Assembly (NCBI RefSeq): GCF_905171775.1 | Contig: NC_053494.1 | Coordinates: 51,786,749-51,850,748 of the forward strand | Source of the DNA: Rana temporaria | Lineage: Eukaryota; Chordata; Amphibia; Anura; Ranidae | Length of the DNA stretch: 64,000 bases | Reading direction: 5' to 3' | In this document: piece after piece, positions 43,051-55,276 of the stretch | Numbering within the stretch: the stretch's first letter is position 1 | Layout: each line of letters starts with the position of its first letter | Position numbers and translations under genes: made by a program | Notes under the pieces: generated by a model | Told to the model about the DNA's origin: nothing | The model's input: the letters and a program-made list of their open reading frames with translations, nothing else | The model's database searches: none

Positions 43051-46000
43051 TCACTGCAGAGGGGCATGATATACATATGAATGCTGCCTTTATTTACATA
43101 TGAATGCCGCCGCTATATACATATTTACATATGGATGAAGGTTATTTACATGTAAACACAGGGTCTGCAGGTGAGTCATCTGTACACAACAATAGGGCAG
43201 AGCTGGGCAGCATTAGTAGCAGCACTTCACACTGAGATATCAAGACACAGCAAAGGATTAAAACTTCAAGGGACAAGGGAATTTAAACTGGGAAAGTTGG
43301 TAATTATGAGGCAACTGCTGTGGGCCCCACAACAATGACAGGGCCCAGGGCAGCTTTCCCTTTTGCCCTGCCTTAAAAACAGCCCTGAATTTGAGTTCAA
43401 AAGAGAAAATCAGATTTAGTTACATAGATTTAGTTAGAAAAAAGACACAAGTCCATCAAGTTCAACCACCAGAAATAAAACAATAATATCGTACAATCAC
43501 ATATACCCAATTCTATATCCACAGTTGATCCAGAGGAAGGCAAAAAAAAACAGCAAAGCATGATCCAATTTGCTACAGCAGGGGAAAGAATTCATTCCTG
43601 ATCCCCCGAGAGGCAATCGGATATTCCCCGGATCAACTTTACCTATAAATGTTAGTACCCAGTTATATTATGTACATTTAGGAAATAATCATCATTTAGG
43701 ATATGCATCATCTATACACTGTACACTTGAACTGACTTACCTACATAAGGGTGTGCACCCCAAAGCTCCAGCAAATATGCATTTAACATATTTACCGGCC
43801 TCTTCCCCGCTCTCCATCCTGAAATAATAGGAGAAAGGAGGAGCAAGGGAGCACATGGGGGACCCGAGCAACAGAAGGAATAGGAACAGGCAAAAGAGGG
43901 GTGGCATATATTAGTACAGATCCCCTAAATTTTCCTCCTGTGGCAGCTGAATGTTGACAAAAGGGAGAGGAGGAGAAGCCAACTTTCAGCTGCTGAAGAA
44001 GAAAACTACAGATTGGTTCCACTAAATTCCCCCCGCCACCTCTCCTGTCCAGGTTCTGAGGGTCTGCAAGGAAAGATTGCAGTTTACCTGTCACCTTCCC
44101 ACCATTGACAGGTTGCTAACCCCAGGATTAGGGTGTGCCCAGGCACACCTGGCACACCCCTTGCGCACGCCTATGCTTACCTATTTGCATATTTCTATTT
44201 TATATTATTCCAAAATAAAAACCCAATTCCAGACAAAAAGATACAAATTGTTTTTAATATAATTGGAATGGGTTAGGATCACGACCAGAGTTTTATTATT
44301 GCTGGTGTCCTTATTGGGGAGATTGACAGTGATAAATATCTCTAAAGTAGAAGTTTAAAAAACTTTTTAAACCAAGGACCCAAATAAGAATATTGTTAAT
44401 ATACTGGGACCCAAAAAGAGAATAATTACCAATATGACAACAAAGCCAAATTAGACAGATAACAATAGCCACATAACCTATTGGCACTTTTTACAATTTT
44501 TAAGCTCTGGTAAAGCCGATAGAAACAACATTTTCATCATATTTTATTTCTAAACGTGGCAGGATCTCTTCACTTCACAGCCTTACCTTTATAATCCTCT
44601 CAATTTAACCCCCCAATGATAGTGTACAGTTTGAAACATAGATTGTTTTATTTTGTAAGTAATCCCACGCTACAATGTGACACTAATTAAGAAATAATGG
44701 ATGGACTGCTGCTTGGGTATAAGGTGCAATGTCCCGTTAAGCTGTGATATGTCTCAAACCCAGTGCTGTCTTAACAATTTGATTGCCTATGCAGGGCTAG
44801 TGTGTTACTTCAATTAAACGCTCAAATCCTAACCTCCGTGATTAAACAAAAAAACAATAGTAATAATCAGTTCTTAAATTAAGTTCATGGATAAAGTGCT
44901 AGTTCATGCGGTCTTCACCGTGCAAAATCAAATCTTCTAAAGTGCAACCTGTGCTCCACATAACGTGCAGATTAGGGCAATCAGGTGTTGTGCTTCCCTC
45001 TTCATGTGACTCACTCACCAACTCTTAATATGCATTGTGCTTGTCAGTATAGGGCAATCCTTGGAATCCTCAGATTCCTGTGTTGTATCCCCAGCAGTTC
45101 TCGGTATGTCCCACAGAGACATTATTTTTCCTCATACACACGATCGGTTTTCCTGTTGGGAAAACTGCCATGACAGCTTTTGGCCAGGAAAACCAGCTGT
45201 GTGTATGCTCCAGACCCCTGAGCTAGACAAAGGAAGCCGCATGGCTGGTCTTGAGATCATGGACGTTCTCCCCGCCCATAACAATTCAAAGACTCCCGTT
45301 TTCACCGTTGGCGTGAATCCTTATTCTGCGTTGTTCGGAGAACAACGCATACCCAGATTATACTACCGTTCCTGTGGATGAGAGATTATCTGCAGGGGCA
45401 CGCCATGCCCCCCATGTGTTGATCAGGCACACAGGGGCGACAAGAGTGTACAACCCCTCATAACCGATAATGTGTCTGCAGAGTGAACACATTCCCCCCC
45501 AGACGATTGTCTGTGCATCACACAGGGACCCTTCACTGGCGGACATATCCCCACTCTGCAAACACCTCTCTGCAACCTCAGGAAGCTTTCCACTACCATA
45601 TGGGACTCAACCAGCGTCAGTCTGCCCCAGTCCACTCTTTAGAGCGGGCTGCGGGAGAACTAACACTGGGAGACACTGTGACATTATATATTAATTAAAT
45701 CTTAACTCGAATGGCTGCTCGACTACGTTTAGCCTTGCTCCTTGTATATGACCCTGGCTTGGCTACTGACTATACCCTTGCTGTCCATCCATCTGATCCT
45801 GGCTTGCCATCTGACCATATCATTGATCTTAACAGGTACCTTCACCTATCTCTGAACAGTTTCCACATTGAGCTTCTAAGGTCCAGTTTCTGGGTGCCAT
45901 CCTGTAGACTGCCATCCTCGGTCCTCTACTGGTGTGTCTCCACCATTGCTGGTTACAGTCCACAGACTACTGCTACATGCCACCTGATTACCAGAACCTT

Positions 46001-46552
46001 TGCTACTTTGTGAACTGTGCCCCTGTCTCCATTCTCTGGGTACTCAGACCAGAGCCGCAAGGGCAAGCCCTCTTGTCGCTTTAACCTCCAACCAGGTAAT
46101 GTGGCATAAAGTGTCCCCAAAATTAAATGCTTGAGTTTCAGGATCTATAATTATAAATTGACTCCTAATCCCATTGGCAGTGGTGGGATCCAGCAGGGTA
46201 ATTTTAGCAATTGCTGGTTTTCAGTATATGCAGTATGTATAAAAGAAATAAAAACATTAAAAATATAAATAAAAAATAAATAAATAGGTATGTAACTATG
46301 TAAGTACCCCTTTTCCCCAAATCTCAAATAATATGTTAGATGTGAGTGCACCAAACGTTCACACAAACAAGATTGCTTTGCTGCCACACTAACATAGAGA
46401 GGGAGCCTCAAATCTACTCGAAACTTTCTGTGCTATGTAAACAACTCACACATGCAGCATCAATGAATCTGCTAAGACATTTATAGCCACAGATAAGCAA
46501 GACTGTAGATTTTGCAACAATCTTTCATGCCCTGTTTTTTTTCTTTTGCTGC
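43051..46552. other. 3.5 kb without genes; scattered repeat fragments
   Basis: It contains a CR1 3' fragment at 43416-43680, a fragment of the 'tacacacgatcggtttt' MITE family at 45128-45215 (GGTTTTCCTGTTGGGAAAAC with a later AGGAAAACCAGC), a purine-rich stretch at 43800-43880 and otherwise unassigned sequence. Open frames of 60-114 codons around 45.0-46.0 kb show no known domain and no splice-supported structure. Confidence 0.4.
43416..43680 (-). mobile_element. CR1-type LINE 3' untranslated fragment
   Basis: AAAAAGACACAAGTCCATC, CCACAGTTGATCCAGAGGAA and TCCTGATCCCCCGAGAGGCA match 35305-35570 in the same orientation. The coding part and microsatellite tail are missing. Confidence 0.85.
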
Positions 46553-46556
46553 TTAA

Positions 46557-47058
46557 AGGGGTTGTAAAGGAATTTTTCCCCCCCTAAATAGCTTCCTTTA
46601 CCTTAGTGCAGTCCTCCTTCACTTACCTCATCCTTCAATTTTGCTTTTAAATGTCCTTATTTCTTCTGAGAAATCCTCACTTCCTGTTCTTCTGTCTGTA
46701 ACTACACACAGTAATGTGAGGCTTTCTCCCTGGTGTGGAGAAAGCCTCTTGAGGGGGGAGGGGGTGAGCAGGCATTTCAAAACACTCTCTACTTTGCAGA
46801 TAGAGAAAGTAGCTGTGTGTTAGTGGGCGTCCTGACACTCCTGCTCGCCCCCTCCCCCCTCAAGAGGCTTTCTCCACACCAGGAAGAAAGCCTTGCATTA
46901 CGGTGGTGAGTTACAGACAGAAGAACAGGAAGCGAGCATTTCTCAGAAGAAATAAGGACATTTAAAAGCAAAATTGAAGGATGAGGTAAGTGAAGGAGGA
47001 CTGCACTAAGGTAAAGGAAGCTATTTAGGGAAAACAAAAATTTTCCTTTACAACCCCT
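46557..47058. mobile_element. piggyBac-like palindromic MITE, TSD TTAA
   Basis: The ends AGGGGTTGTAAAGGAA and TTTCCTTTACAACCCCT are inverted and each is flanked by TTAA. Long arms (CCTTAGTGCAGTCCTCCTTC and complement) cover nearly the whole element around a centre near 46810. A close relative is at 58940-59401. Confidence 0.85.
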
Positions 47059-47062
47059 TTAA

Positions 47063-47575
47063 GACCCCATTCACACCTTCGCGTTTTGTCGCATGTAGCG
47101 CGACGCGAACAAACGCCAGAGGGACGAAAAGCAATGAAAGTCAATGGGGATGGTTCACATCTGCACGCTGATGCGCCTGACGCGCATCGCCTGTAGTCAA
47201 AAGAAGTTCCGGACCCTTTTTTGTCGCGCAATACGCGCGATATGCGCGTATTTGAGCGTTTTTGGTTTTCCATTGAAATCAATGTAAAACGCCAGATACG
47301 CGCGTATTGCGCGACAACAAGCGTTTGCTACAGGCGTTTTGTCAATAGAACTTGTCGCCCATGCAGAAGATTAAAAAAATCTACCAACATAGCAACAAGT
47401 GATGAAAAGATGATAGTTTTTCCTATTGGCTAAAAAAAAAACGTCTAAGTACAAAAACGTCGGACAACGCTGTATGCAAACGCGCATATTAGCATGAATA
47501 CGCGCGAAAAAAACGCCGAAAAAAACCGCTGGAAAACGCCGCTATTGCCTACGCCTAGGTGTGAATGCAGCCTTA
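47063..47575. mobile_element. Palindromic MITE, 'ccattcacac' family
   Basis: It starts GACCCCATTCACACCTTCGC and ends CTAGGTGTGAATGCAGCC. The interior is rich in CGCG (AATACGCGCGATATGCGCG and complement). It directly adjoins the preceding element, sharing its TTAA edge. Confidence 0.7.
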
Positions 47576-47794
47576 GTAGTAGATGTAGGCACCCCCTCTA
47601 GCAGCCTAATTTGAAATTGCAATTAGTGTACTGTACATGGGGATGATCAAAAGTAAAATCTACAAGTAATTATATACAATACATAATTAGTTAATCATTA
47701 TGCATAGCAATTTGAGAATAACTTAAAGCTTGTCTCCAGGCACAAAATCCTTCATTTAAATATTTCCTTCAATTACCACAATGGATATAAATCA

Positions 47795-48168
47795 CATAGC
47801 TTCCAAATGTCCCTGACTTCGAGGGACTGTCCCTGATTTGGAGCAATATCCATATGTCCCTAATTCCTCCCCATTTGTCCCTCATTTTGGTCTGATCCGT
47901 ATAGATGTATATAAAATGCATTTTTTATTTTTCGAAACGTGTTTTCCAGCGCTAAACCTTTCACCTAATTTCTAAATTGCTGCATTTATAAATTCCAAAA
48001 GCCAGTATAAAGGAATAGCAGTGGTAAAAAAAAGAACTTGTGGGTTTAACCAATCTTGTTTTTTGCACAATTCTCCTTCAAGGGGCGTAGCAAGGGTGTG
48101 TGTCCTATGCTTGTATACTTTTGCTGATAGGTGTCCCCCATTCCCATCTCAAAAAGTTGTGAGGTATG
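47795..48168. mobile_element. Repeat with 'ccaaatgtccctgac' start
   Basis: CATAGCTTCCAAATGTCCCT on the left and CAAAAAGTTGTGAGGTATG on the right are partly complementary. TGTCCCT is repeated several times near the left end. It is probably a short DNA-transposon derivative. Confidence 0.4.
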
Positions 48169-48239
48169 AAATCAGCATATGTAAAAAATTTGGTAATACT
48201 GCGCTGTCAAGTGGATAAACGGAAAACAAAAATTGCTGC

Positions 48240-48944
48240 TGCTTCAAATGTGAGACACACACACATTGGACCAATAAAATAAAATAAGCCGCGCAGATAA
48301 CGTGATACTTCAAACATAAAACCAATTATTAAAAACCATGCATGTTTGTATTCATTGTGCTATGGATAAGTTGAAAACACTATAATGAATAGGTTACCCT
48401 ATCCGCAACACATTCCAATGAGTCCCAGTGAAAAGAAAGGTTAAACAAATCAATGTCCTATTTTCAAAGAATGGACGCATCGGATGATGGTTCGGTGGCT
48501 GAAAATACACTGCTCTCCTTCAAATAAAATGGTGACATCAAACCAAAGGGAACCACAGAACAGTGATAAGAAAAGGAAATCCTCCACCTTCCAAACAAAC
48601 TGCCTCTTACCGAAAGGGAAGATCCCAACCAGAGATCTTCTGTTGGCGTGTGGCTTTTTACCCAGCCTAAGGGTCTATGTAGAAGGATATCCTTTATTCG
48701 ATATCCGATAAATCTCCCACCGCTCACAGATGATCAATTATGATTATAGCCAAGGTGAGGAAGGAAAGAAGGCTGACATAGCGTAATCCAGTAAAACAAT
48801 ACAGTATAATGTAAAAAATATTTAAAATCGCACTTACAATAAGTAGATAAAAATTTGCATGTGAAAATATGTAGCCGGCCGGCTAACACAGCCCGTTCAC
48901 TCCGGGACACTGTATGTAGTGATGACGTCAGCACGCCACTGGGG
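48240..48944 (-). mobile_element. Penelope-like 3' fragment, truncated
   Basis: It is colinear with 22900-23425 (GGAAATCCTCCACC, GCCTCTTACC, GTAGCCGGCCGGCT, GATGACGTCAGCA). The homology stops just before the hammerhead-like site, where a piggyBac-like MITE begins. Confidence 0.6.
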
Positions 48945-49522
48945 TAGTAAAAAAAATCCCAATAGGCGTATAGTGATTGGTTTGCGCAAAAGTTATAGCG
49001 CCTACAAAATAGGGGACAGAATTCTGAAATCGTTTTTATTATTTTTTTTTTACTAGTAATGGCGGCAATCTGTGATATAAATATGCACTGATTACTGTAT
49101 AAATGTGACTGGCAGGGAAGGGGTTAACACTAGGGGACGAGGAAGGGGTTTAATGTGTTCCCTAGGAGTGATTCTTACTGTGGGGGGAGGGAACTGACTG
49201 GGTCAGGTGACCGATCTGTGTCCCTATGTACAAGGGACACAGCATCAGTCTCCTCTCCCTGACAGGACATGGATCTTTGTGTTTACTCACAGAGATCCAG
49301 GTCCTTGGCTGTGTACCGGCCGTTCGTGGGTACCTGGCGGACATCGCGGCTGCCAGACACGTGCATCGGCACCTCAGTGACGCGGCCGGCAACTCAGTGA
49401 CGCGGCTGACGCGGACGGGCCCCCCCAATGGCCGGATTAGCCGAGGACGTCAATAGATGTCCTCCCGGTATTGTAGAGCCACCTTGTGGCCGTCAAAGTA
49501 CAATACCCGGGATACGAAGTGG
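48945..49522. mobile_element. piggyBac-like MITE, one end lost
   Basis: The right end ATACGAAGTGG-TTAA matches the CTTAAGTGG end of 9370-10313. The stretch CGCAAAAGTTATAGCGCCTAC also recurs in that element. The left terminus is missing at the PLE junction. Confidence 0.6.
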
Positions 49523-49526
49523 TTAA

Positions 49527-49955
49527 AGGAACACTAAAGGCAAACCCTAACCCTGTCTTCTGGGGTCCCTCGGCGGCTGTCTCGGCTCCTCCTCGCAAAA
49601 GCTTTCCACCTTCATGCAAGCGAGCTCGCATGGTAGAAAGCTTTTGCGAGCGTGCTCCCGTGATACAGCGGCGGGCATAGCCGCCGACTGTATCACTCCC
49701 CCCCCCCCCGGCGTGCCGCGTCATCCGCTGTGATTGACAGCAGCGCCAGCCAATAGCTGCGCTGCTATCAATCCGTCCAGCCTAGCCAATCAACAGCCAG
49801 GCTGGGAACAGAAGAGTATCACGTGGACGCGCGCGGGACTTTCGAGGGGTCAGGTAAGTAAAATGGGGGTTCGGGGGAGGGTAGCCGTCGGATGTTTTTT
49901 CACCTTAATGCATAGGATGCATTAAGGTGAAAAAACATTTACCTTTACAACCCCT
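49527..49955. mobile_element. piggyBac-like MITE, TSD TTAA
   Basis: It starts AGGAACACTAAAGGC and ends CCTTTACAACCCCT, each flanked by TTAA. The left TTAA is shared with the preceding element. A hairpin GAAAGCTTTTGCGAG / CTCGCAAAAGCTTTCC lies in the middle. Confidence 0.7.
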
Positions 49956-50159
49956 TTAAGGTTTATTGTAAGGCCCCGTTCACACAGTTGTAACAATCTG
50001 TACACCCCTAGGAAGAGTCATTAAGCCCCTTCCTTTCCTTGTGCAGCTTACACTAAAGGCTAGTTATAGATTGGGAACTTACAGTACCTTGAAAAAGTAT
50101 TCATGCCCCTTGAAATTTACCACATTTTGTCATGTTACAACCAAAAAAGTAAAAGTATT

Positions 50160-51234
50160 TGTAGCGCTACCCCAGAAGGAGCCGCTGATTTGTTTTTGGG
50201 ATCGGCATATTGAGTTACCCTAATGTGGTATATGGGTGCAGGTGGATAACAAAGCAGTGAGCGAAAGTCCAGACAGTGAATAAAGTTTTCCAATGCTTTA
50301 TTCCAGGCCAAACACGGCCAACATCAACATTTAGTGGGAAGAACAGGTTGATGAAGAAGAAAAAGAGAACTTTGCAGTGTCAGGCCTGGATATTAATTGA
50401 GCAGTGCTTGCTCAATATAGTACCAAACTGTTATTCGTCGCCACTCTAGTTGGAGTGGGTAAAGTGCCCCCGGACAGACCCCTCTCACAAGCCTGGCAGC
50501 CGAAGTGTCACTTAGGATTTTCTGGGAGGAACAGATCTCTCTCACAGACCTGGCTCTAGGGCCTCTGCCACAGGCCATTTACTTTAGGTGAGCTAGATGG
50601 ATAGATTGAGCGAATCCTCCCAGTAGGTTTTTAGCATAGGTCACTGGATGACAGCAGCACATACCTGTCACTATTCCGGTCACCAGATCCCCGATTGGCT
50701 CGCTCAAGCCCTGTTGGACAACCTGCCTCCGATTTCCCCTCAAGCCGGCTCCCCAATCGAACGGTACCCAGCCTGGGATCCTTTCAATAGAACCGGGAAT
50801 CCAGTAAGTCACTGAAATCCCTTTTTTTTACCTCAGGATGAGGGTTTAGTTAGACTGCAATCGTGGCCTGGTGGGCCTCGCTGGCGGGGTCCATGGATGC
50901 GCGCATCCTGAAGGTGGATGCCGCACCTGGAACCGGGACCCCGCAAAACTTGGTTAGCACATGACACCTGTCACAGATATACCCCTCCCCAGCATGCCTT
51001 GCAAGGTTGAAACTTCTCTGATTGGCTGCTGGGAAAAGTTGCTCTGCCAGAACCCCTCTGGCGCCAACTGCTGGCCAGGGATGGTATTGCATCCCTGGAG
51101 CACAGACTGACAGTGGACGTTTCTGGAGTGACAGAAATCCCAATTTTAACAAATTCAGAATGGGAGCAAAGTAACTCTCCCATTCCCCACTAACTTTAGT
51201 GTAGTGCCCATACTGAAAGTAAGGGGGCGCTACA
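50160..51234 (-). mobile_element. Solo LTR, TSD TATT
   Basis: The ends TGTAGCGC and GCGCTACA form an 8-bp inverted repeat with TG...CA termini. TATT flanks both sides (50156-50159, 51235-51238). AATAAAG on the minus strand near 50300 and a downstream GGTAGCGCTACA end favour minus orientation. Open frames within it are not convincing. Confidence 0.75.
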
Positions 51235-51369
51235 TATTTTTGGGGGATTTTATGTAATAGACCAACACAAAGTGACACATGATTGTGAAGTGGAAGGAAA
51301 ATGATATATGGTTTTCAATTTTTCTTACAAATAAATATGTGAAAAGTGTGGCGTGCATTTGTATTCAGC

Positions 51370-52020
51370 CCCCCTGAGTCAATACTTTGTAGAACCCCCT
51401 TTCACTGCAATTACAGCTGCAAGTCTTTTTGGGAATGTCTCTACCAGCTTTGCACATCTAAGTGAAATTGTTGTTCATTCTTCTTTGCAAAATAGCTCAG
51501 GCTCTGTCCGATTGGATGGAGAGTGGTCTTGGACTTTGACTGAGCCATTCTAACATATGAATATGCTTTGATCATTCCATTGTAGATCTGGCTGTATGTT
51601 TAGGGTTGTTGTCCTGCTGGAAGGTAAACCGCCACCTGAGGCCCCGTACACACGACCGAGTTTCTCGGCAGAATTCAGTCAGAAACTCGATCTGAGCTGG
51701 ATTCTGCCGAGAAACTCGGCCGTGTGTACATTTTTCACCGAGGAAGCCGACGAGGAACTCGTCGGGCCAAATAGAGAACATGTTCTCTATTTCCTCGTTG
51801 TTCAATGAGGAAAGTTGGCTCGCCGAGATCCTCGGAGGCTTCAACACAGAACTCGACGAGGAACTCGATGTGTTTGGCAGGTCGAGTTCCTCGGACGTGT
51901 GTACGGGGCCTCAGTCTCAAGTCTTTTGCAGACTCTAACAGGTTTTCTTCTAAGATTGCTCTGTTTTTGGCTCTATCCATCTTCCCATCAACTCTGACCA
52001 GCTTCCCTGCAGACAAAAGC
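51370..52020 (-). pseudogene. Tc1 transposase C-terminal half
   Basis: Reading down from 52020: GKLVRVDGKMDR, KNRAILEENLLESAKDLRL, then the MITE, then RWRFTFQQDNNPKHTARSTM (second catalytic Asp in QQDN), MEW, and LEWLSQSP-like residues after a deletion. The third acidic region is deleted and shifted. The final helix (LVETFPK-like) remains in other frames. Confidence 0.85.
51640..51910. mobile_element. Palindromic MITE, 'ggccccgtacacacg' family
   Basis: The ends GGCCCCGTACACACGACCGA and GTGTGTACGGGGCC are inverted, with TGA and TCA outside. Inner arms carry GAGTTTCTCGGCAGAATTC and ATAGAGAACATGTTCTCTAT at the centre. Confidence 0.85.
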
Positions 52021-52671
52021 AACTGTATAAAATAATAAAATAAGGTCCTTGATAACAGGTCTAAAACTTTGAAGCACAGCGCAGAGAGCCTTAATGTAAG
52101 CTGTAAACAGGGACATTCACTAAGCGATAGAGCTTGTGGGAATTCAAACTAGTATGCGTCTAGAATAAACATGCGACGCATGAAATCCTAATTGATATCA
52201 CTTTAACCAGATGAATAGAAGATCAGGCTATTACATGCATAATGGATTAAAGAAGTTATAATCATGAAAATGGAAGATTGTTTTCAAATGAGTGTATTTT
52301 CATAGTGAAATGTGATGTCATGATCTTACAGTTACAGGAGAAGGTAAGGTGCCAGTGTAATAATGTGAGTTTTATATCAGGAACTCTGAAAATTAGTGGC
52401 CTTGAGCCTCATCAAATAGGAGCTTCTCTCGCTGACTAACTAGTAGCAACATAATTACATTTGCTTTACATTGGGTCTAAGGTCAATCAAGATCCCACTA
52501 AGCTATCTTGTTCACAGCTAGGAAAGGTCACTAAATACTGCAGAATTTCACGGTGGCTGTTTATGTCACTAAATGCCATATAATCCTTGCTGAAGATGAG
52601 TGTCAGAGTTCAGCCAAATCATCTGACTGGGTAATTTCTCCCCTTCAGCAGAGATCATGTGACCAATGATG
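52021..52671. other. No gene recognised
   Basis: AT-rich sequence between the Tc1 remnant and a hAT element, without recognisable domains or repeats. Confidence 0.4.
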
Positions 52672-52679
52672 ATTTGGAT

Positions 52680-54178
52680 CAGAGATGCCCAACCTATTGA
52701 AGAGCGAGGGTCACTTATGTGACTTGGGGCCAGATTCACAGAACAGATACGACGGCGTATCTCCTGATACGCCGTCGTATCTGTTGTTCTATCTATGCGG
52801 CTGGTTCATAGAATCAGTTACGCATAGATAGCCCTTAGATCCGACATGTGTAATTGTTTTACACTGTCGGATCTTAGGATGCAATACCTCGGCCGCCGTT
52901 GGGGGGAGTTTGCGTCGTAAACCAGCGTCGGGTATGCAAATTAGTAGTTACCGCGATCCGCGACGGTTTTTCGCGTTCGCTATGTCGCTGCTAGTCAAGT
53001 TTCCCGTCGCAAAGTTAGTCGTCGTTTTTGCTGCCTTAACTTTACACAGCCCACGTATATGCTGTAAAAAGTATGGCCGTCGTTCCTGCGTCGAATTTCC
53101 AAATTTTTTCTTCTTGCGTAAGACGTCCGGGAATACGAAAGTACGCTACGCACGTCGCCGTTCGAAAAAATGACGTCACTTCGCGCAAAGCACGGCGGGA
53201 ATTTCAAAAGGGAGCATGCGCAGTAGGTCCGGCATGTGCAGTAGGTCCGGAGCATGCGCAGTAGGTCCGGTGCTCCCTTTTGAAATTCCCGCCGTGCTTT
53301 GCGCGAAGTGACGTCATTTTTTCGAACGGCGACGTGCGTAGCATACTTTCGCATTCCCGGACGTCTTACGCAAGAAGAAAAAAATTTGAAATTCGACGCG
53401 GGAACGACGGCCATACTTTATACAGCACATACGTGGGCTGTATAAAGTTAAGGCAGCAAAAACGACGACTAACTTTGCGACGGGTAACTCATCTAGCAGC
53501 GACGTAGCGAACGCAAAAAAACATTGTGGATCGCGCCTAATTTAAATGGCACACGCCCCTTTGAATTACGCGGGCTTACGCCGGAGGCCGCCGGCGTAGG
53601 TTTTCATTGCAAGTGCTTTGTGAATCAGGCACTTGCGATGAAAACTTCCGGCGGTGTAACGTATCTACGATACGTTACGCCGCCGCACTTCTACGTGAAT
53701 CTGGCCCTTGGTAACCGGTCACGGGCCACAATGAGTGGAGGGGGCGGATGACAGGGCAGACACAGACACAGGCCACTCTACTCTATGGGCCCTTTGATAC
53801 GATCCACCCAGGTGGAAGGGGAGGGATCCCCTTCTGGTTTTTATAGTGGATCGGATTGGAGGTAGGTGGTGCACCTGCAGATCAGTTTGAAAGCAGCCCA
53901 CTAAGCACTGCAGAACAGATATGCCCATATTTGGCATCACTCCGTCTGTGACAGGAGCCAATGCTATACAGGAAGCATCAGCTTATGCAGCTCTGCTCCG
54001 CAACCACTTGCTTTTTCTACCGTCGGCTTCATTCACAACACTGATGCTCTGAAATGACGGATCGGGGATCCATGATCTGGGCGTGCCAACCTGCCATCCC
54101 AGAGCAGGAGGTCGTGGGCCACATCAGAGGGCTCCGCGGGCCACATGTGGCCTCCGGGCCACTGGTTGGGCACCCCTG
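52680..54178. mobile_element. Non-autonomous hAT element, TSD ATTT(G/A)GAT
   Basis: The ends CAGAGATGCCCAACC and GGTTGGGCACCCCTG are inverted and flanked by ATTTGGAT and ATTTAGAT. It is the same family as 60418-62203 (GGCCACATCAGAGGGCTC, GACAGGAGCCA...GGAAGCATCAGCTTATG). Two thirds of its length is the Harbinger-like MITE at 52727. Confidence 0.85.
52727..53707. mobile_element. Palindromic Harbinger-like MITE, TSD TTG
   Basis: The ends GGGCCAGATTCAC and GTGAATCTGGCCC are perfect inverted repeats with TTG on both sides. Two arms, each like the single-arm element at 40556-41196, face each other. At the centre (53213-53272) a GCATGCGCAGTAGGTCCGG unit is repeated three times. Confidence 0.9.
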
Positions 54179-54186
54179 ATTTAGAT

Positions 54187-54559
54187 TATGTAACTAAGTA
54201 AGTGTACGTCAAGCCAATTTTTATTTAGTATTGGGCAAGACCACCATTAGAAATTATGGGGTCCTGTACTGCCTACCTGACATGATACCCCCTCTCTGTG
54301 CCAGGAGAACTGCCTGATCCCCTTATCAGCAGCACCACTGCTTTGTTGTTGTTGGGGATGTGCCGCTCTGTGCGGATGTTGGCTGTCTCTAAGAAGCCCA
54401 TACACAGCAGGGTGGTCATGTGCTTGTGGGCATGGCTTAATGTATCCTAAAGGGGAACTCTAGCATCTTCACTCGCTAATGCCAAATTATGGAGGAGGAG
54501 GCATATGCATTAAGGCGGCATCTCTGACTTAGATGAAGTGAGCAAAATTTGTGGCACTA
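54187..54559. other. No gene recognised
   Basis: Intervening sequence of mixed composition between a hAT element and a piggyBac-like fragment. No feature is seen. Confidence 0.4.
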
Positions 54560-54563
54560 TTAA

Positions 54564-54815
54564 CCACTTAAGCCCCGGACCTTTAGGCAGCTAAATGCCC
54601 AGGCCAGGTTTTGCGATTCGGCACTGCGTCGCTTTAACAGACAATTGCGCGGTCGTGCAACATGGCTCCCAAACAAAATTGGCCTCCTTTTTTCCCCACA
54701 AATAGAGCTTTCTTTTGGTGGTATTTGATCACCTCTGCGGTTTTTATTTTTTGCGCTATAAACAAAAATAGAGCGACAATTTTGAAAAAAATTCAATATT
54801 TTTTACTTTTTACCC
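54564..54815. mobile_element. piggyBac-like MITE fragment
   Basis: After TTAA it reads CCACTTAAGCCCCGGACC and follows, in reverse, the last 250 bp of 9370-10313 (CTTTCTTTTGGTGGTATTTG, TTTGCGCTATAAACAAAAAT). It stops in the poly-T tract. The other end is absent. Confidence 0.75.
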
Positions 54816-55276
54816 CAGCAGCAGAATACCTCACGATGAAGCTGTCTCCTGCATCTTTCGAGCTCCACTGGACTCCAGGGCTAAACCACCCCTCTTTAAG
54901 CTGCCCAAGACCCCACCCAGCCACACCCTACCCCCAATCAGTTAAGCCCCCTCACTTACCATACAAAAACAACCAACTATTAACCCCTTCAAAGTTTGTC
55001 TTCCTTCTTCTTCACACTGTCATATCTGCTCTCCGCTATTTTTTATATTTTTTTGCTCCGGGCCTTGCTTTTTGACTTAACAAATGTGAGTTTCTGGTGG
55101 TTTCCAGTAGACATGTGCACACTAAAATATTTTGTTTCGGAATTTCGATTTCGTCCGAAAAATTTATTAATTTAGTTACTCCCGAAATTCGTTCTTATTT
55201 ATTACGTTTTTCGTTGGAAATTGCATTCGTCCGAAAATCTGAACGAATTAAGGTTGAATCTGTCATTGAAGGCTTA

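Larger units (their letters stand above)
50082..52020 (-). mobile_element. Tc1-like transposon remnant, minus strand
   Basis: The outer 3' end is CAGTACCTTGAAAAAGTATT. The 5' half, including the helix-turn-helix and first catalytic Asp, is missing at about 52020. A solo LTR (50160-51234) and a MITE (51640-51910) interrupt what is left. Confidence 0.85.

Noticed and set aside
45037..46013. Open frames of 114 and 100 codons as candidate exons
   Set aside because: No recognisable domain, no clear splice sites and repeat-derived sequence nearby; evidence is insufficient.
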